From positions 62,001 to 126,000 of the forward strand of contig NZ_MDZB01000074.1 of the NCBI RefSeq assembly GCF_001816145.1: DNA of 64,000 nucleotides, in the 5' to 3' direction. Numbering within the stretch: the stretch's first letter is position 1; each line of letters starts with the position of its first letter. Of the stretch, positions 8,771-17,407 are shown in pieces. This DNA is from Hymenobacter lapidarius (GTDB lineage: Bacteria > Bacteroidota > Bacteroidia > Cytophagales > Hymenobacteraceae). The translations under genes and the position numbers were made by a program. The notes beneath the pieces were generated by a model that saw only the letters and a program-made list of their open reading frames with translations, had not been told where the DNA came from and did not search any database.

Positions 8771-9688
8771 TTAAATAGTACCCACCACCGTCATGGTGGT
8801 CAGCGTGGGGCTGACGCTGCCGCCCATGGGCTCCACCGTCATCGCGAAGGCCTGGGCACTGGCAATGTCTTTCATCTGCTGGATGCCTTCGCCGGTGGCC
8901 GTGGAAGCCAGCAGCACGCCGGCATCTACCGGTTTGCCGTTGTCAAGGGCCCACAGCTGGTATTGCTTGCCGGCGGGCAGCGCGGGCAGGCTGCGCACGT
9001 CCACGTATACCTTACGGGTAGTGGGGTTATACAGGACCTTGGCCCGGGCCGAGGGAGACGTTTTGGTACCAGCCAGGGCCACGGCGCGGAATTCGTCGCT
9101 GCGCAGGACCTGGTTGTCTTCGCGTAAGGCGCCGAGCTGCTTCTGCACCACGTTCTGCGTGGTGGCGAAACGGGCCTGGGAGCTTTGCAGGGCCACTACT
9201 TCGTCGCTGGCTTCTACCCAACGCGAGTAGAACAGGGCGTTGGCAGCGAGGCTCATGATGAGCGCCACCGAAGCCGCCATGGCCCACACCGAGCGGCTGG
9301 CCGGCTGGGCTGCGGGCGCCGACGCCATGGGTCGTACCACGGCTTCGCCGGAGGCAGCAGCCATGGGCTGAGTTGCTACGTGCGTGGGCTGACTGGTGGC
9401 TGTGCTGGCTTGCGCCACGGCGTCCACATCGGCCCGCAGGGTGCTGGTGGGGGTAGCTATCTGGGCCAATACGTTGCCAAGTACTCGTTCGCGCATGCCG
9501 GCTGGCGGCGTAATGGCGTGGGCTTCGGCGTAAAAACCTAATGCGGCCTGCACCTGTTGCAGTTCCTCTCGGATTTCGGGATGGCTGGCGGCGTTGTTCT
9601 CTACAGCAGCTTGTTCGGCCGAAGACAGTTCTCCGAGAGCGTATTGCTCCAGGATACCGGATTCTATATATTCTTGGATATTTTCCAC
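8771..9688 (-). CDS. anti-sigma factor, RskA-like
   Basis: 305 residues from a GTG start placed 5 bases after the sigma gene. Residues of about 1-60 (EYIESGILEQYALGELSSAEQAAVE) match the cytoplasmic anti-sigma domain that holds an ECF sigma; a membrane helix is at about 133-155 (VWAMAASVALIMSLAANALF); a coiled-coil-like stretch follows; and the C-terminal RskA-type domain (residues about 200-305, PAGKQYQLWALDNGKPVDAGVL) lies in the periplasm. Such proteins keep their sigma inactive until an envelope signal causes release. The inducing signal is not visible. The linker between helix and N-domain is Ala/Thr/Pro-rich. Confidence 0.92.
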   Translation of the reverse strand: MENIQEYIESGILEQYALGELSSAEQAAVENNAASHPEIREELQQVQAALGFYAEAHAITPPAGMRERVLGNVLAQIATPTSTLRADVDAVAQASTATSQPTHVATQPMAAASGEAVVRPMASAPAAQPASRSVWAMAASVALIMSLAANALFYSRWVEASDEVVALQSSQARFATTQNVVQKQLGALREDNQVLRSDEFRAVALAGTKTSPSARAKVLYNPTTRKVYVDVRSLPALPAGKQYQLWALDNGKPVDAGVLLASTATGEGIQQMKDIASAQAFAMTVEPMGGSVSPTLTTMTVVGTI

Positions 9689-9693
9689 TTGAT

Positions 9694-10254
9694 TCAGCGA
9701 ATAAGTTTGCTTAGGACTTTGATGGCGGTGCGGGCCCGGGTTTTCACCGTTCCCAGAGGGATGTTTAGCTCCTCGGCCACCTCACTCTGGGTGAAGCCCT
9801 CGAAATAGAGCAGGTCGATAATCAGACGCTGTTCAGGAATTAGCTTTTGGGTAATTTCCTGCAGGCCAATGTGCTCCGGGCGGAAGGTCGTGGGCGCGGC
9901 TTGACGCTGCGCCGTCAGACTATCCTCCAGTCCCTGAGTACGAGCACCTACGCGGTGCTGCCGCGAACGGATTTTATCGATGCTAAGATTTCGGCAAATG
10001 TTGAGCACCCACGTGAAGAGCCGCCCCTTGCCCGGGTCGTAGCTGGCAAAGGCGTGCCAGATTTTGACCAAGGCTTCCTGCAGCACGTCTTCGGCTTCGT
10101 CTTCGGCCTTCACGATGCGGAAGATGACACCGTAGAGCGCCGATGAATACCGCTCGTAGAACAGCGTCATGGCCGATTCGTCGCGCGCCTGAAGGCGCCG
10201 GACGAGTTCCGCCTCGGCAGCGGGTGGTAGGGAAATAAGGGAAGTATCGGACAC
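9694..10254 (-). CDS. ECF RNA polymerase sigma factor
   Basis: 186 residues from a GTG start (VSDTSLISLPP). Region 2 is seen at about 20-90 (AMTLFYERYSSALYGVIFRIV, then DEAEDVLQEALVKIW for core binding and -10 recognition); region 4 at about 125-180 (LIPEQRLIIDLLYFEGFTQSEVAEELNIPLGTVKTRARTA in pieces) is the helix-turn-helix for the -35 element. It is like the SigK group paired with RskA anti-sigmas. Co-transcribed with the following anti-sigma gene. On the minus strand a TATTTTCG box about 60 bases upstream (one mismatch to the Bacteroidota -7 box) may be its promoter. ECF operons usually autoregulate, but that is not shown here. Confidence 0.94.
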   Translation of the reverse strand: MSDTSLISLPPAAEAELVRRLQARDESAMTLFYERYSSALYGVIFRIVKAEDEAEDVLQEALVKIWHAFASYDPGKGRLFTWVLNICRNLSIDKIRSRQHRVGARTQGLEDSLTAQRQAAPTTFRPEHIGLQEITQKLIPEQRLIIDLLYFEGFTQSEVAEELNIPLGTVKTRARTAIKVLSKLIR

Positions 10255-10496
10255 GGGAGTGACAGAAAGTGAGAAACAGGACCTAAGCCGGTGCTATCGT
10301 AAGTGCACGAAAATACGCGCTGGCACCTAATTGCCACCATGTGGTAAGGCATTGCGTAACGGAACTACGCCGCCATAAGTTGAACCTTGCAGCAAGGGAG
10401 CAACTCTGGCCGCCTCGTTACCTGGGCAGGGCCTGCCATTTTATTCCCTTTCAAACGCCCCATGCCCCACTTGGGCACGCTATTTTCTTCATTCCC

Positions 10497-11891
10497 ATGC
10501 CCATCGAATCATACAACCCCCACACCGGCCGCGTGCTCCGTCGCTTCAAGTCCTTCAGCTGGGCCAAAACCGAACGAATCCTCGGCCAGGTGCATCGCGA
10601 AGTTGCGACGTGGCCAGCTACCTCCTTTGCCCACCGCGCCGGCATTATGCGGCGGGCGGCGAGCCTGCTGCGCGAGCGTCAGGACGAGTTGGCCCGCCTC
10701 ATGGCCCTGGAAATGGGCAAGCCCGTGACCGACGGCCGCGCCGAGGTGCTGAAATGCGCCGCCTGCTGCGAGTACTACGCCACCCACGCCGAGGGCTTCC
10801 TGGCCGATGAAGTGGTGAAAACCGACGCCAGCCGCAGCTTCATTAGCTACCAGCCGCTGGGCGTGGTGCTGGCCGTGATGCCCTGGAACTTCCCGCTGTG
10901 GCAGGTGGTGCGCTTTGCTGCCCCGGCCCTGATGGCGGGCAACGTGGGCCTGCTCAAGCACGCGTCGAATGTGCCGCAGTGCGCGCTGGCGCTGGAGAAA
11001 ATTTTCCACGACGCGGGACTGCCCGCGACGTGTTTTCGCACCCTGCTCATTGGGTCTGATTTGGTGGAAAAGCTGCTGACCGACGACCGGGTGCGGGCCG
11101 TGACGCTCACGGGCAGCGAGGGCGCGGGCGCCTCGGTGGCAGCCATTGCCGGCGCTCAGATTAAAAAGACCGTGCTGGAGTTGGGCGGTTCCGATGCCTT
11201 TATTGTGCTGGCCGATGCCAACGTGGCCCTGGCCGCTAAAACGGCCGCCCAGTCCCGCATGCTGAACAGTGGCCAGAGCTGCATTGCCGCCAAGCGTTTC
11301 ATTGTGGAGAAGCCGGTCATTAAAGAGTTTATTAATCAGCTAAAAACCCACCTGCTGGCCATGCGCCCCGGCGACCCCCTGGACGACGCCACGCAATACG
11401 GCCCCATGGCCCGCCCCGACCTGGCCGACGAACTCACCCAGCAAGTGGAAGACTCGGTGGCCGCCGGCGCGAAAGTGGAGCTGTTTGGCGGCCAGGCCAA
11501 GCCCGGCACCGCCCTGTTCCGGCCCGTTATTTTGTCGAACATCAAGCCCGGCCAGCGGGCCTACGCCGAGGAGCTTTTCGGGCCCGTGGCCTTGGTGCTG
11601 GAAGCCAAAAACGCGGCCGACGCCGTGCGGTTGGCCAACGACTCGCGCTTTGGCCTGGGCGCGGGCGTGTGGACTTCCGACCCCAAAAAAGGCGAAGCCA
11701 TGGCCCGGCAAATCGAGAGCGGCGCCGTCTTCGTCAACGGCCTGGTAAAATCGATGCCGGAATTACCCTTCGGCGGCGTGAAAAAGTCCGGTTACGGACG
11801 GGAGCTTTCCTACCTGGGCATCCGCGAATTTGTGAACCAGAAATCCATCTGGATTGGTGAAGGAGCTGCTCCGGCAGCGAAAACGGAGTAG
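10497..11891 (+). CDS. NAD(P)-dependent aldehyde dehydrogenase, succinate-semialdehyde dehydrogenase type
   Basis: 464 residues from ATG 10497 ([17 protein letters not shown]); the open frame extends upstream but that part is not family-like. Oxidises an aldehyde to the acid with NAD(P). Seen: [14 protein letters not shown] and the cofactor-binding [13 protein letters not shown], the general base in [12 protein letters not shown], the catalytic Cys in [14 protein letters not shown], and the C-terminal [16 protein letters not shown]. The sequence is closest to short GabD/Sad-type succinate-semialdehyde dehydrogenases (about 455 residues). No GABA gene is adjacent, so the physiological substrate is inferred from family only. 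Confidence 0.92.
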   Translation: MPIESYNPHTGRVLRRFKSFSWAKTERILGQVHREVATWPATSFAHRAGIMRRAASLLRERQDELARLMALEMGKPVTDGRAEVLKCAACCEYYATHAEGFLADEVVKTDASRSFISYQPLGVVLAVMPWNFPLWQVVRFAAPALMAGNVGLLKHASNVPQCALALEKIFHDAGLPATCFRTLLIGSDLVEKLLTDDRVRAVTLTGSEGAGASVAAIAGAQIKKTVLELGGSDAFIVLADANVALAAKTAAQSRMLNSGQSCIAAKRFIVEKPVIKEFINQLKTHLLAMRPGDPLDDATQYGPMARPDLADELTQQVEDSVAAGAKVELFGGQAKPGTALFRPVILSNIKPGQRAYAEELFGPVALVLEAKNAADAVRLANDSRFGLGAGVWTSDPKKGEAMARQIESGAVFVNGLVKSMPELPFGGVKKSGYGRELSYLGIREFVNQKSIWIGEGAAPAAKTE

Positions 11892-11902
11892 CCCGGCAAC
11901 TG

Positions 11903-12670
11903 CTACAGATAGCCCAGAAGCCGGTACGTCAGCCACCCTGCTATTTCGTGCACCAGCACGCCCAATTCCTGCATTGCGCCGGGACTGGGCAGCAGCCAGT
12001 AGTCGGGGGTTGCGAGCCGGTCGCTGCTGCGGTAGCCGGCGGGAAAGGCAACGGGACGCAACCCTACTTTCTCAAAACAGCCCATGGCCCGCCGTTGATG
12101 AAACGCGGACGTAACCAGCACCAGCGACTTTACATCGGGGTGTTTCGCCAGAAGCGCCTTGGTGTGGAGCGCGTTTTCGTGGGTATTGCGGCTCTGTTCC
12201 TCTATGAGCAGGTCGCGGGCCGGCACGCCGGCCAGGCGGAGCAACGTGGCCAGGTCGTCGGCTTCGGTATGGGCTTTGCGGAGGATTGCGCCCGAGCCGC
12301 CGGAGATGATGATGCGCCGGACGCGGCCGGCGCGGTACAGCCACAGGGCGTGGGTGAGGCGGTCGGCGCCCTGGCCCAGATACACCCGGTCGTGCGGCGA
12401 TTTGTTGACGCCGGTGATGCCCGTGAGCAGCACGGCGGCGTCGGCCTGCGCGGGCAATGCGGACAAGGGCACGGGTGGGCGCTCCCAGGCCAGAATACCT
12501 TCGTTTACCAACGCGGTGTTGGTGCTGAGCACAAAAACAGCCAGCGCGGCCACTAGCCACTGCCGCTTCCGGCGCGGCTGCCGAGCAACCAGGGCGGCTA
12601 CCAGCAGCACCAGCAGCCACACCGTAGGCAATAAAACGAAGTCAAGGACTTTAGAGAGCAGGAAGAACAA
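11903..12670 (-). CDS. YdcF/SanA/ElyC-like DUF218 membrane protein
   Basis: 255 residues from a TTG start (TTGTTCTTCCTGCTC). Two N-terminal helices (about 5-27 and 37-52) are followed by a DUF218 domain, with DAAVLLTGI at the start, RIIISGGSG, a Glu-rich SRNTHENALHTKALL and LVLVTSAFHQRRAM. In E. coli the relatives SanA and ElyC affect peptidoglycan and envelope barrier function; the enzymatic reaction is not known. The domain faces the periplasm if the helices are oriented as usual. It is convergent with the aldehyde dehydrogenase, with 11 bases between stops. Confidence 0.88.
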   Translation of the reverse strand: MFFLLSKVLDFVLLPTVWLLVLLVAALVARQPRRKRQWLVAALAVFVLSTNTALVNEGILAWERPPVPLSALPAQADAAVLLTGITGVNKSPHDRVYLGQGADRLTHALWLYRAGRVRRIIISGGSGAILRKAHTEADDLATLLRLAGVPARDLLIEEQSRNTHENALHTKALLAKHPDVKSLVLVTSAFHQRRAMGCFEKVGLRPVAFPAGYRSSDRLATPDYWLLPSPGAMQELGVLVHEIAGWLTYRLLGYL

Positions 12671-12770
12671 AGGAAGTGTTTTGAGGGGAAACTGCTTCGG
12701 CAGATTGTTACGGTTTGGTATTTTGAGCTTTTTCTAAGGAGTCAAACAGAAGTAACCGAAACAAAAAGAA

Positions 12771-12862
12771 CGTCATGCTGAGCGCAGTCGAAGCATCTCT
12801 ACAGCGCAAGTAATCAGGTTTACTATAGCGGTAAAGATGCTTCGACTGCGCTCAGCATGACG
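12771..12862. repeat. dispersed palindromic repeat, family A (copy 1)
   Basis: Imperfect palindrome of 92 bases: CGTCATGCTGAGCGCAGTCG at the left pairs with CGACTGCGCTCAGCATGACG at the right, and AAGCATCTCTAC-type inner arms follow. Lies between two minus-strand genes. Five further copies are in the window (21107, 26245, 27883, 37450, 56361). Confidence 0.85.
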
Positions 12863-12901
12863 TGCGGCATTGAATTTTCGCGCTTAGTTAACCCTCACCT
12901 C

Positions 12902-14659
12902 CTACTTCGCCAGCATCAATTCCCGGATGTATTTCACCGGGGCGCTGCCATAGCTGAGAAACTTTTCGTGGAAGGTTTTCAGGTCAAATTCCTTGCCCTG
13001 GTTTTTCTTCAGCTCTTCTCGCAGAGCGTAGATTTCGGTGTAGCCGGTGAAGTAGCTGCTGAGCTGCACCTGACTGAGGGTGGCGCGCAGCCACTTCCCC
13101 CGCGCTTCGGCTTCTTCCTGAAAACCGTCGCGGCGCAGCAACGTCACCACGTCGTTTTCGGGGGCGTTGTCCACCTGTATCATGTGGTCAATGACCGTGT
13201 TGAGGGTCACGCGCATGTTCCACTTGTCCCAGAGCAGCCACATTTCGTCGGAGTTGCTGCCGTAGCCGTTTTCCAGCATCATGCGCTCAGCGTACACGGC
13301 CCAGCCCTCAATCATGGCGCCGTTGCCGAAAATGCTTTTCACCAGCGAGGGCGAGCGGTTGGCGTACACCAGCTGGGTGTAGTGGCCCGGAATGGCCTCG
13401 TGAATATTTAGAATCTGAAGGGTGTAATCGTTGTATTCGCGCAGGTAGCTTTCGGCCTGGGCCGGCGTCCACTCCGCCGGGATGGGCTCCACGTTGTAGT
13501 AGGTGTTGGCGCCGGTGTCGTAGGGGCCGGGCGATGATACGCTGGCACCCGCGCCGCTGCCGCGCATATAGAGCGGGGTTTCGCGCACCACCAGCGGCTT
13601 GCTGGGGTCTTGGGTGAGCAGCTTTTTATCGTTAACAAAGGCCACCAGCGTGGGAATCTGGCGCTTCACGGCATCCACGAAGCCTTCGCGCGGGGCGTGT
13701 TTCAGGGTGAGTTGGTTGATAACGGCCGTAATCAGGGCCAGGGTGTCTTTGGGCGCGGCCTGCTCCGGGAAATACTTAGGGTAGAGGCGGGCAGCGCGGC
13801 GGCCCATGTCGTGCAGCAGCTCGGTTTTGTGCGTTAGGGCCTGCTCGTATATCTCGGTAGCCGTGAAGTGCGACTGAATGTCGTAAGCAAATTTCTGGTC
13901 GTAGAGCGTTTTGCCGATGCGGAACGAGCGGAACTTGCCGGTCGGCAGCACGGTGGTTTTCAGGTGGTCCATGTAGCCTTGCACGGCGGCGCGGGTAGCG
14001 GCCACGCGGTCAGCAAACGTCTTTTTCTCCGCCTCGCTCAGCCCGGACTTGCGCACCGAATCGGCCAGGGCGGCGCCGAACACGGCCAGCCCGCCAGCGT
14101 TTTGCTTGATGGCCAGCTCTGTGTGCTCGCGGGTGGGCGTGCTCAGGTTGGCTTTGGCGGCCGCGTAGTAGTCGGCCGCGTGGCTGATTTTGTCGGAGAT
14201 GTTGCGCAGGCGGCGGTCCAGCGGGTAGTAGCGGCCGTTGAGCAGGTCGCCCACCGAGGCGCCCAAGTTGTAGCTGGCGGGGTTCCACTGCCAGTTTTTG
14301 AGCGTGTCGGCGTACCAACGGCTGGCGCGCAGCTCGTTGCGCAGCAGGCGCAGGTCAATCTGGTTGTTGGGCGAAAGGCTGTCGAGGGAAAAGGCGCCCA
14401 TGGCGGCCAGGTATTTCTGCGCAAAAGCGGCGTCGCTCTGGCGCTGGGCGGCGTTGGGAATCACCAGCAGCGAGTCGTATTTGTGGTAGCCCTGGCTGGA
14501 GGCGTACTCCGGGTTTTGCTTCCACAGCGCTTCAATAAAGCTGCCTTTGAACGCGTCGAACCGGACATCGGCGCCCGCAGAGGCGTCGGCACCGGATTTG
14601 GTGGCCGGCGAGCAGCCGGCCACGGCCAGCGCCAGCAAGGGCAGGTAAGTAAATTTCAT
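12902..14659 (-). CDS. DUF885 family lipoprotein, putative zinc metallopeptidase
   Basis: 585 residues. The N-terminus MKFTYLPLLALAVAGCSPA is a lipoprotein signal (Cys16). The DUF885 body fills the rest and keeps the proposed zinc site: HEAIPGH at about 418-424 and, downstream, EGWAVYAERMM with the third ligand. Members are large all-helical proteins distantly like gluzincin peptidases; substrates are unknown for most. The protein is full length for the family and ends YGSAPVKYIRELMLAK, also usual. It is divergent from aspartase, sharing about 170 bases of control region. The repeat copy at 12771 lies downstream. Confidence 0.9.
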   Translation of the reverse strand: MKFTYLPLLALAVAGCSPATKSGADASAGADVRFDAFKGSFIEALWKQNPEYASSQGYHKYDSLLVIPNAAQRQSDAAFAQKYLAAMGAFSLDSLSPNNQIDLRLLRNELRASRWYADTLKNWQWNPASYNLGASVGDLLNGRYYPLDRRLRNISDKISHAADYYAAAKANLSTPTREHTELAIKQNAGGLAVFGAALADSVRKSGLSEAEKKTFADRVAATRAAVQGYMDHLKTTVLPTGKFRSFRIGKTLYDQKFAYDIQSHFTATEIYEQALTHKTELLHDMGRRAARLYPKYFPEQAAPKDTLALITAVINQLTLKHAPREGFVDAVKRQIPTLVAFVNDKKLLTQDPSKPLVVRETPLYMRGSGAGASVSSPGPYDTGANTYYNVEPIPAEWTPAQAESYLREYNDYTLQILNIHEAIPGHYTQLVYANRSPSLVKSIFGNGAMIEGWAVYAERMMLENGYGSNSDEMWLLWDKWNMRVTLNTVIDHMIQVDNAPENDVVTLLRRDGFQEEAEARGKWLRATLSQVQLSSYFTGYTEIYALREELKKNQGKEFDLKTFHEKFLSYGSAPVKYIRELMLAK

Positions 14660-14758
14660 CGGGGGGAGAAGGGAAATAGCGGCGTTACGGGGGCCTTGCC
14701 CAGCAGGCAGGTGCCGTAAAGGAACAGCGCAAATGCGATACGTTGCGGCACTCGGCAG

Positions 14759-14766
14759 TAGGTTTG
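14759..14766 (+). promoter_or_regulatory. putative -7 promoter box TAGGTTTG for aspartase
   Basis: Exact match to the Bacteroidota -7 consensus TAnnTTTG, 62 bases before the aspA start. The expected upstream TTTG/TTG element is not clear. Confidence 0.4.
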
Positions 14767-14828
14767 TTTCTTGGCGGCCGTCGCCGCCTCACCCCTACAA
14801 GCCCCGTCCTCCCACCCACTCCCATTCC

Positions 14829-16235
14829 ATGAACCCTTCCCGCACCGAACACGATTTTTTAGGCGAACGCCAGCTGCCGGACTCGGCCTATTACGGCATC
14901 CAGACGCTGCGCGCCCTCGAGAACTTCTCCATCACCGGCATTCCCATCAACACGGAGCCGCTGTTTGTGCAGGCGCTGGCGTACGTGAAAAAAGGCGCTG
15001 CCCTGGCCAATAAGGAGCTGGGCGTACTACCCGCGCCCATCGCCGAGGCCATTGCCGCCGCCTGCGACCGGGTGGCCGCCGGGGAGTTCAATGACCAGTT
15101 CCTGACCGACATGATTCAGGGCGGCGCCGGCACGTCGGTGAACATGAACGCCAACGAAGTCATTGCCAACGTGGCGCTCGAAATAATGGGCCACCAGAAG
15201 GGCGAGTACGATTTCTGCCACCCCAACAACCACGTCAACTGCTCGCAAAGCACCAACGACGCCTACCCCACGGCCTTCCGCATTGCCCTCAACAACAAGC
15301 TGGTGGGCTACCGCGAAACCCTGGGCCTGCTGGCCGATGCCTTCGCGGCCAAGGGCGAAGAATTTCGCAACGTGCTTAAAATGGGCCGCACCCAGCTCCA
15401 GGACGCCGTGCCCATGAGCATGGGCGACGAGTTCCGGGCCTTCGCCACTAACCTGCGCGAGGAGCTGCTGCGCATCGATGACTCGCGGCGCCTCATCAAC
15501 GAAATCAACATGGGGGCTACTGCCATCGGCTCGCGCGTGAACTCGCCCGCCGGCTACCCCGAACTCGTGACCGAGCACCTGCGCACCATCACGGGCCTGA
15601 ACCTGGTGCTGGCTGGCGACCTCTTCGAAGCCACCTACGACACCGGCGCTTACGTGCAGCTTTCCGGCGTGCTCAAGCGCACGGCCGTGAAGCTCTCCAA
15701 AATCTGCAACGACCTGCGCCTGCTCTCCTCTGGCCCGCGCACCGGCATCAACGAAATCAACCTGCCCGCCCTGCAGCCCGGCTCCAGCATCATGCCCGGC
15801 AAGGTGAACCCCGTGATTCCGGAAGTAGTGAACCAGACGGCCTTCTACGTCATCGGAGCCGACCTCACGGTGACCATGGCCGCCGAAGCCGGCCAGCTGC
15901 AGCTCAACGTGATGGAGCCGGTTATCAGCTTCGCCCTATTCACCAGCATCAGCTACATGACAAACGCCTGCCGCACCCTGCGCGACAAATGCGTGGTGGG
16001 CATCACCGCCAACGTGGCCCACGCCGAGCAACTGGTGCGCAACAGCATCGGCATCGTCACCCAGCTCAACCCCGTTATCGGCTACGAGGCAGCGGCCGGC
16101 ATTGCGAAGGAAGCCCTGGCCACCGGCAAAACCGTGCACGACATCGCCGTGAAGGAGCGCGGGCTCCTGACGCAGGAAAAGTGGGACGAGATTTTCACGT
16201 TCGAGAATTTGATTCGGCCGGTGTTTATTCAATAA
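14829..16235 (+). CDS. aspA: aspartate ammonia-lyase
   Basis: 468 residues, the usual length. Converts L-aspartate to fumarate and ammonia in the cytoplasm. The start MNPSRTEHDFLGERQLPDSAYYGIQT is typical, so the in-frame upstream extension is discarded. Key signatures: GGAGTSVNMNANEVIAN, HPNNHVNCSQSTND, GRTQLQDAVP and the superfamily loop GSSIMPGKVNPV, whose first Ser region includes the catalytic base. Fumarate hydratase class II is the nearest alternative, but the N-terminus and the MSMGDEFRAFA segment favour aspartase. It stands alone; no dicarboxylate transporter is adjacent. Confidence 0.95.
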   Translation: MNPSRTEHDFLGERQLPDSAYYGIQTLRALENFSITGIPINTEPLFVQALAYVKKGAALANKELGVLPAPIAEAIAAACDRVAAGEFNDQFLTDMIQGGAGTSVNMNANEVIANVALEIMGHQKGEYDFCHPNNHVNCSQSTNDAYPTAFRIALNNKLVGYRETLGLLADAFAAKGEEFRNVLKMGRTQLQDAVPMSMGDEFRAFATNLREELLRIDDSRRLINEINMGATAIGSRVNSPAGYPELVTEHLRTITGLNLVLAGDLFEATYDTGAYVQLSGVLKRTAVKLSKICNDLRLLSSGPRTGINEINLPALQPGSSIMPGKVNPVIPEVVNQTAFYVIGADLTVTMAAEAGQLQLNVMEPVISFALFTSISYMTNACRTLRDKCVVGITANVAHAEQLVRNSIGIVTQLNPVIGYEAAAGIAKEALATGKTVHDIAVKERGLLTQEKWDEIFTFENLIRPVFIQ

Positions 16236-16249
16236 TGCCGCCGGCTCAT

Positions 16250-16389
16250 CTCACCCCCTGACCCCCTCTCCAAAAGAGAGGGGGCACCGGTTCGGCTGCT
16301 AACGGGAGGTTTTGCTATCATTGTTTTTGTTGTGCGACTACTTTTTCGTCCGGTGCCCCTCTTTTTTGGAGAGGGGGTTAGGGGGTGAG
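16250..16389. repeat. dispersed palindromic repeat, family B
   Basis: Left arm CTCACCCCCTGACCCCCTCT... with GGGGGCACCGG pairs with the right arm CCGGTGCCCCTC...GAGAGGGGGTTAGGGGGTGAG. The arms are about 40 bases each around a 60-base, T-rich centre. Lies between aspA and the esterase gene. Confidence 0.8.
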
Positions 16390-16423
16390 GTTGACGCTTG
16401 TTCAAAACCCCAAAACTCCGCTC

Positions 16424-17293
16424 ATGCGTCTCATCCTCAGCCTCTTTCTCCTCGCCACAGCCCTCACTGCGTCGGCCGTCAAAGTAGATACCCTGGCCAT
16501 CCCCAGCGCGGCCATGAACAAGACCTACCGGGCCGCCGTGGTTTTGCCCGCTTCCTACGCCAAAAACAAAAAGGCCAGCTACCCCGTGCTCTACCTTCTG
16601 CACGGCGCCTACGGCCACTTTTCCGATTGGCTGAAAAACACACCCGATAAACAGCTGGTGCACCGCCTGGCCGACCAGTACAACCTGATTATCGTGCTGC
16701 CCGAGGGCGAAACCTTCGCCTTCTACCTCGACAGTCCCGTGAACCCCGGCAGCCAATTCGAAACCTACCTGACCAGGGAGGTGATTCCTAAAATCGACCA
16801 GACGTACCGCACCGTCCGCGACCGCAAAGGCCGCGTTATCACGGGCCTCTCGATGGGCGGGCACGGCGCGCTCTACCTCTCGGCCCGCCAACCCGACTTG
16901 TACAGCGCCGCGGGCAGCATGAGCGGCGCCCTGGATTTGCAGTCCAAAAACCGCAACCTTACGCCCGAAGCCGCGGCCCAGCGCGCCCAGCTCTGGGCGC
17001 CCGTTCTCGGCTCCGAAACCGCCAATCCCGAACGCTTCACGGCCAATTCGGTGGTGAACCTGGTGGACCTGATGCATTGCAACGGCCTGCCCCTCATCAT
17101 TGACTGCGGCGTAGACGATGGCCTCCTCGAAATCAACCGCGAAGTGCATCGCCGGCTGCTCTATAACCACACCCCGCACGACTACACCGAGCGCCCCGGT
17201 ACCCACACCTGGGACTACTGGCAAAACGCGCTGCCCTATCAGGTGCTGTTTTTACATCAGGTACTTAAAGCCAACGGGGCCGTGGTGCTATAG
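16424..17293 (+). CDS. secreted alpha/beta-hydrolase esterase (Esterase D-like family)
   Basis: 289 residues from ATG 16424, which yields the signal peptide MRLILSLFLLATALTASA; the upstream in-frame ATG lies in the repeat and is rejected. The alpha/beta-hydrolase body shows PVLYLLHGAYGHFSDW (oxyanion region), the nucleophile elbow GLSMGGHGA at about 143-151, a DCGVDDGLL segment for the acid and GTHTWDYW with the catalytic His. The family (Pfam Esterase, S-formylglutathione hydrolase and feruloyl/acetyl esterases) acts on small esters; the export signal suggests a carbohydrate-linked ester in the periplasm. Confidence 0.88.
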   Translation: MRLILSLFLLATALTASAVKVDTLAIPSAAMNKTYRAAVVLPASYAKNKKASYPVLYLLHGAYGHFSDWLKNTPDKQLVHRLADQYNLIIVLPEGETFAFYLDSPVNPGSQFETYLTREVIPKIDQTYRTVRDRKGRVITGLSMGGHGALYLSARQPDLYSAAGSMSGALDLQSKNRNLTPEAAAQRAQLWAPVLGSETANPERFTANSVVNLVDLMHCNGLPLIIDCGVDDGLLEINREVHRRLLYNHTPHDYTERPGTHTWDYWQNALPYQVLFLHQVLKANGAVVL

Positions 17294-17311
17294 CAGCTTG
17301 CGGTACCTAAG

Positions 17312-17405
17312 TCACTGATTGTTAGTTGTCGGTTGGTAGTTAATCGATTCATTGCGCACCGAAAACCAACAACCATCATCTACCAGCCAGCAACTATTCC
17401 ACAGC
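17312..17405. repeat. low-complexity palindromic spacer (family C, 'GTTGTTGG' type)
   Basis: GATTGTTAGTTGTCGGTTGG... on the left and ...CCAACAACCATC / CAGCCAGCAACTATT on the right form a loose palindrome that ends 3 bases before the next start codon. Confidence 0.5.
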
Positions 17406-17407
17406 CC

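Noticed and set aside
16229-17224. 331-residue minus-strand ORF over the esterase gene
   Set aside because: The C-terminus is translated repeat (HPLTPSPKKRG) and the body is antisense to a clear esterase.
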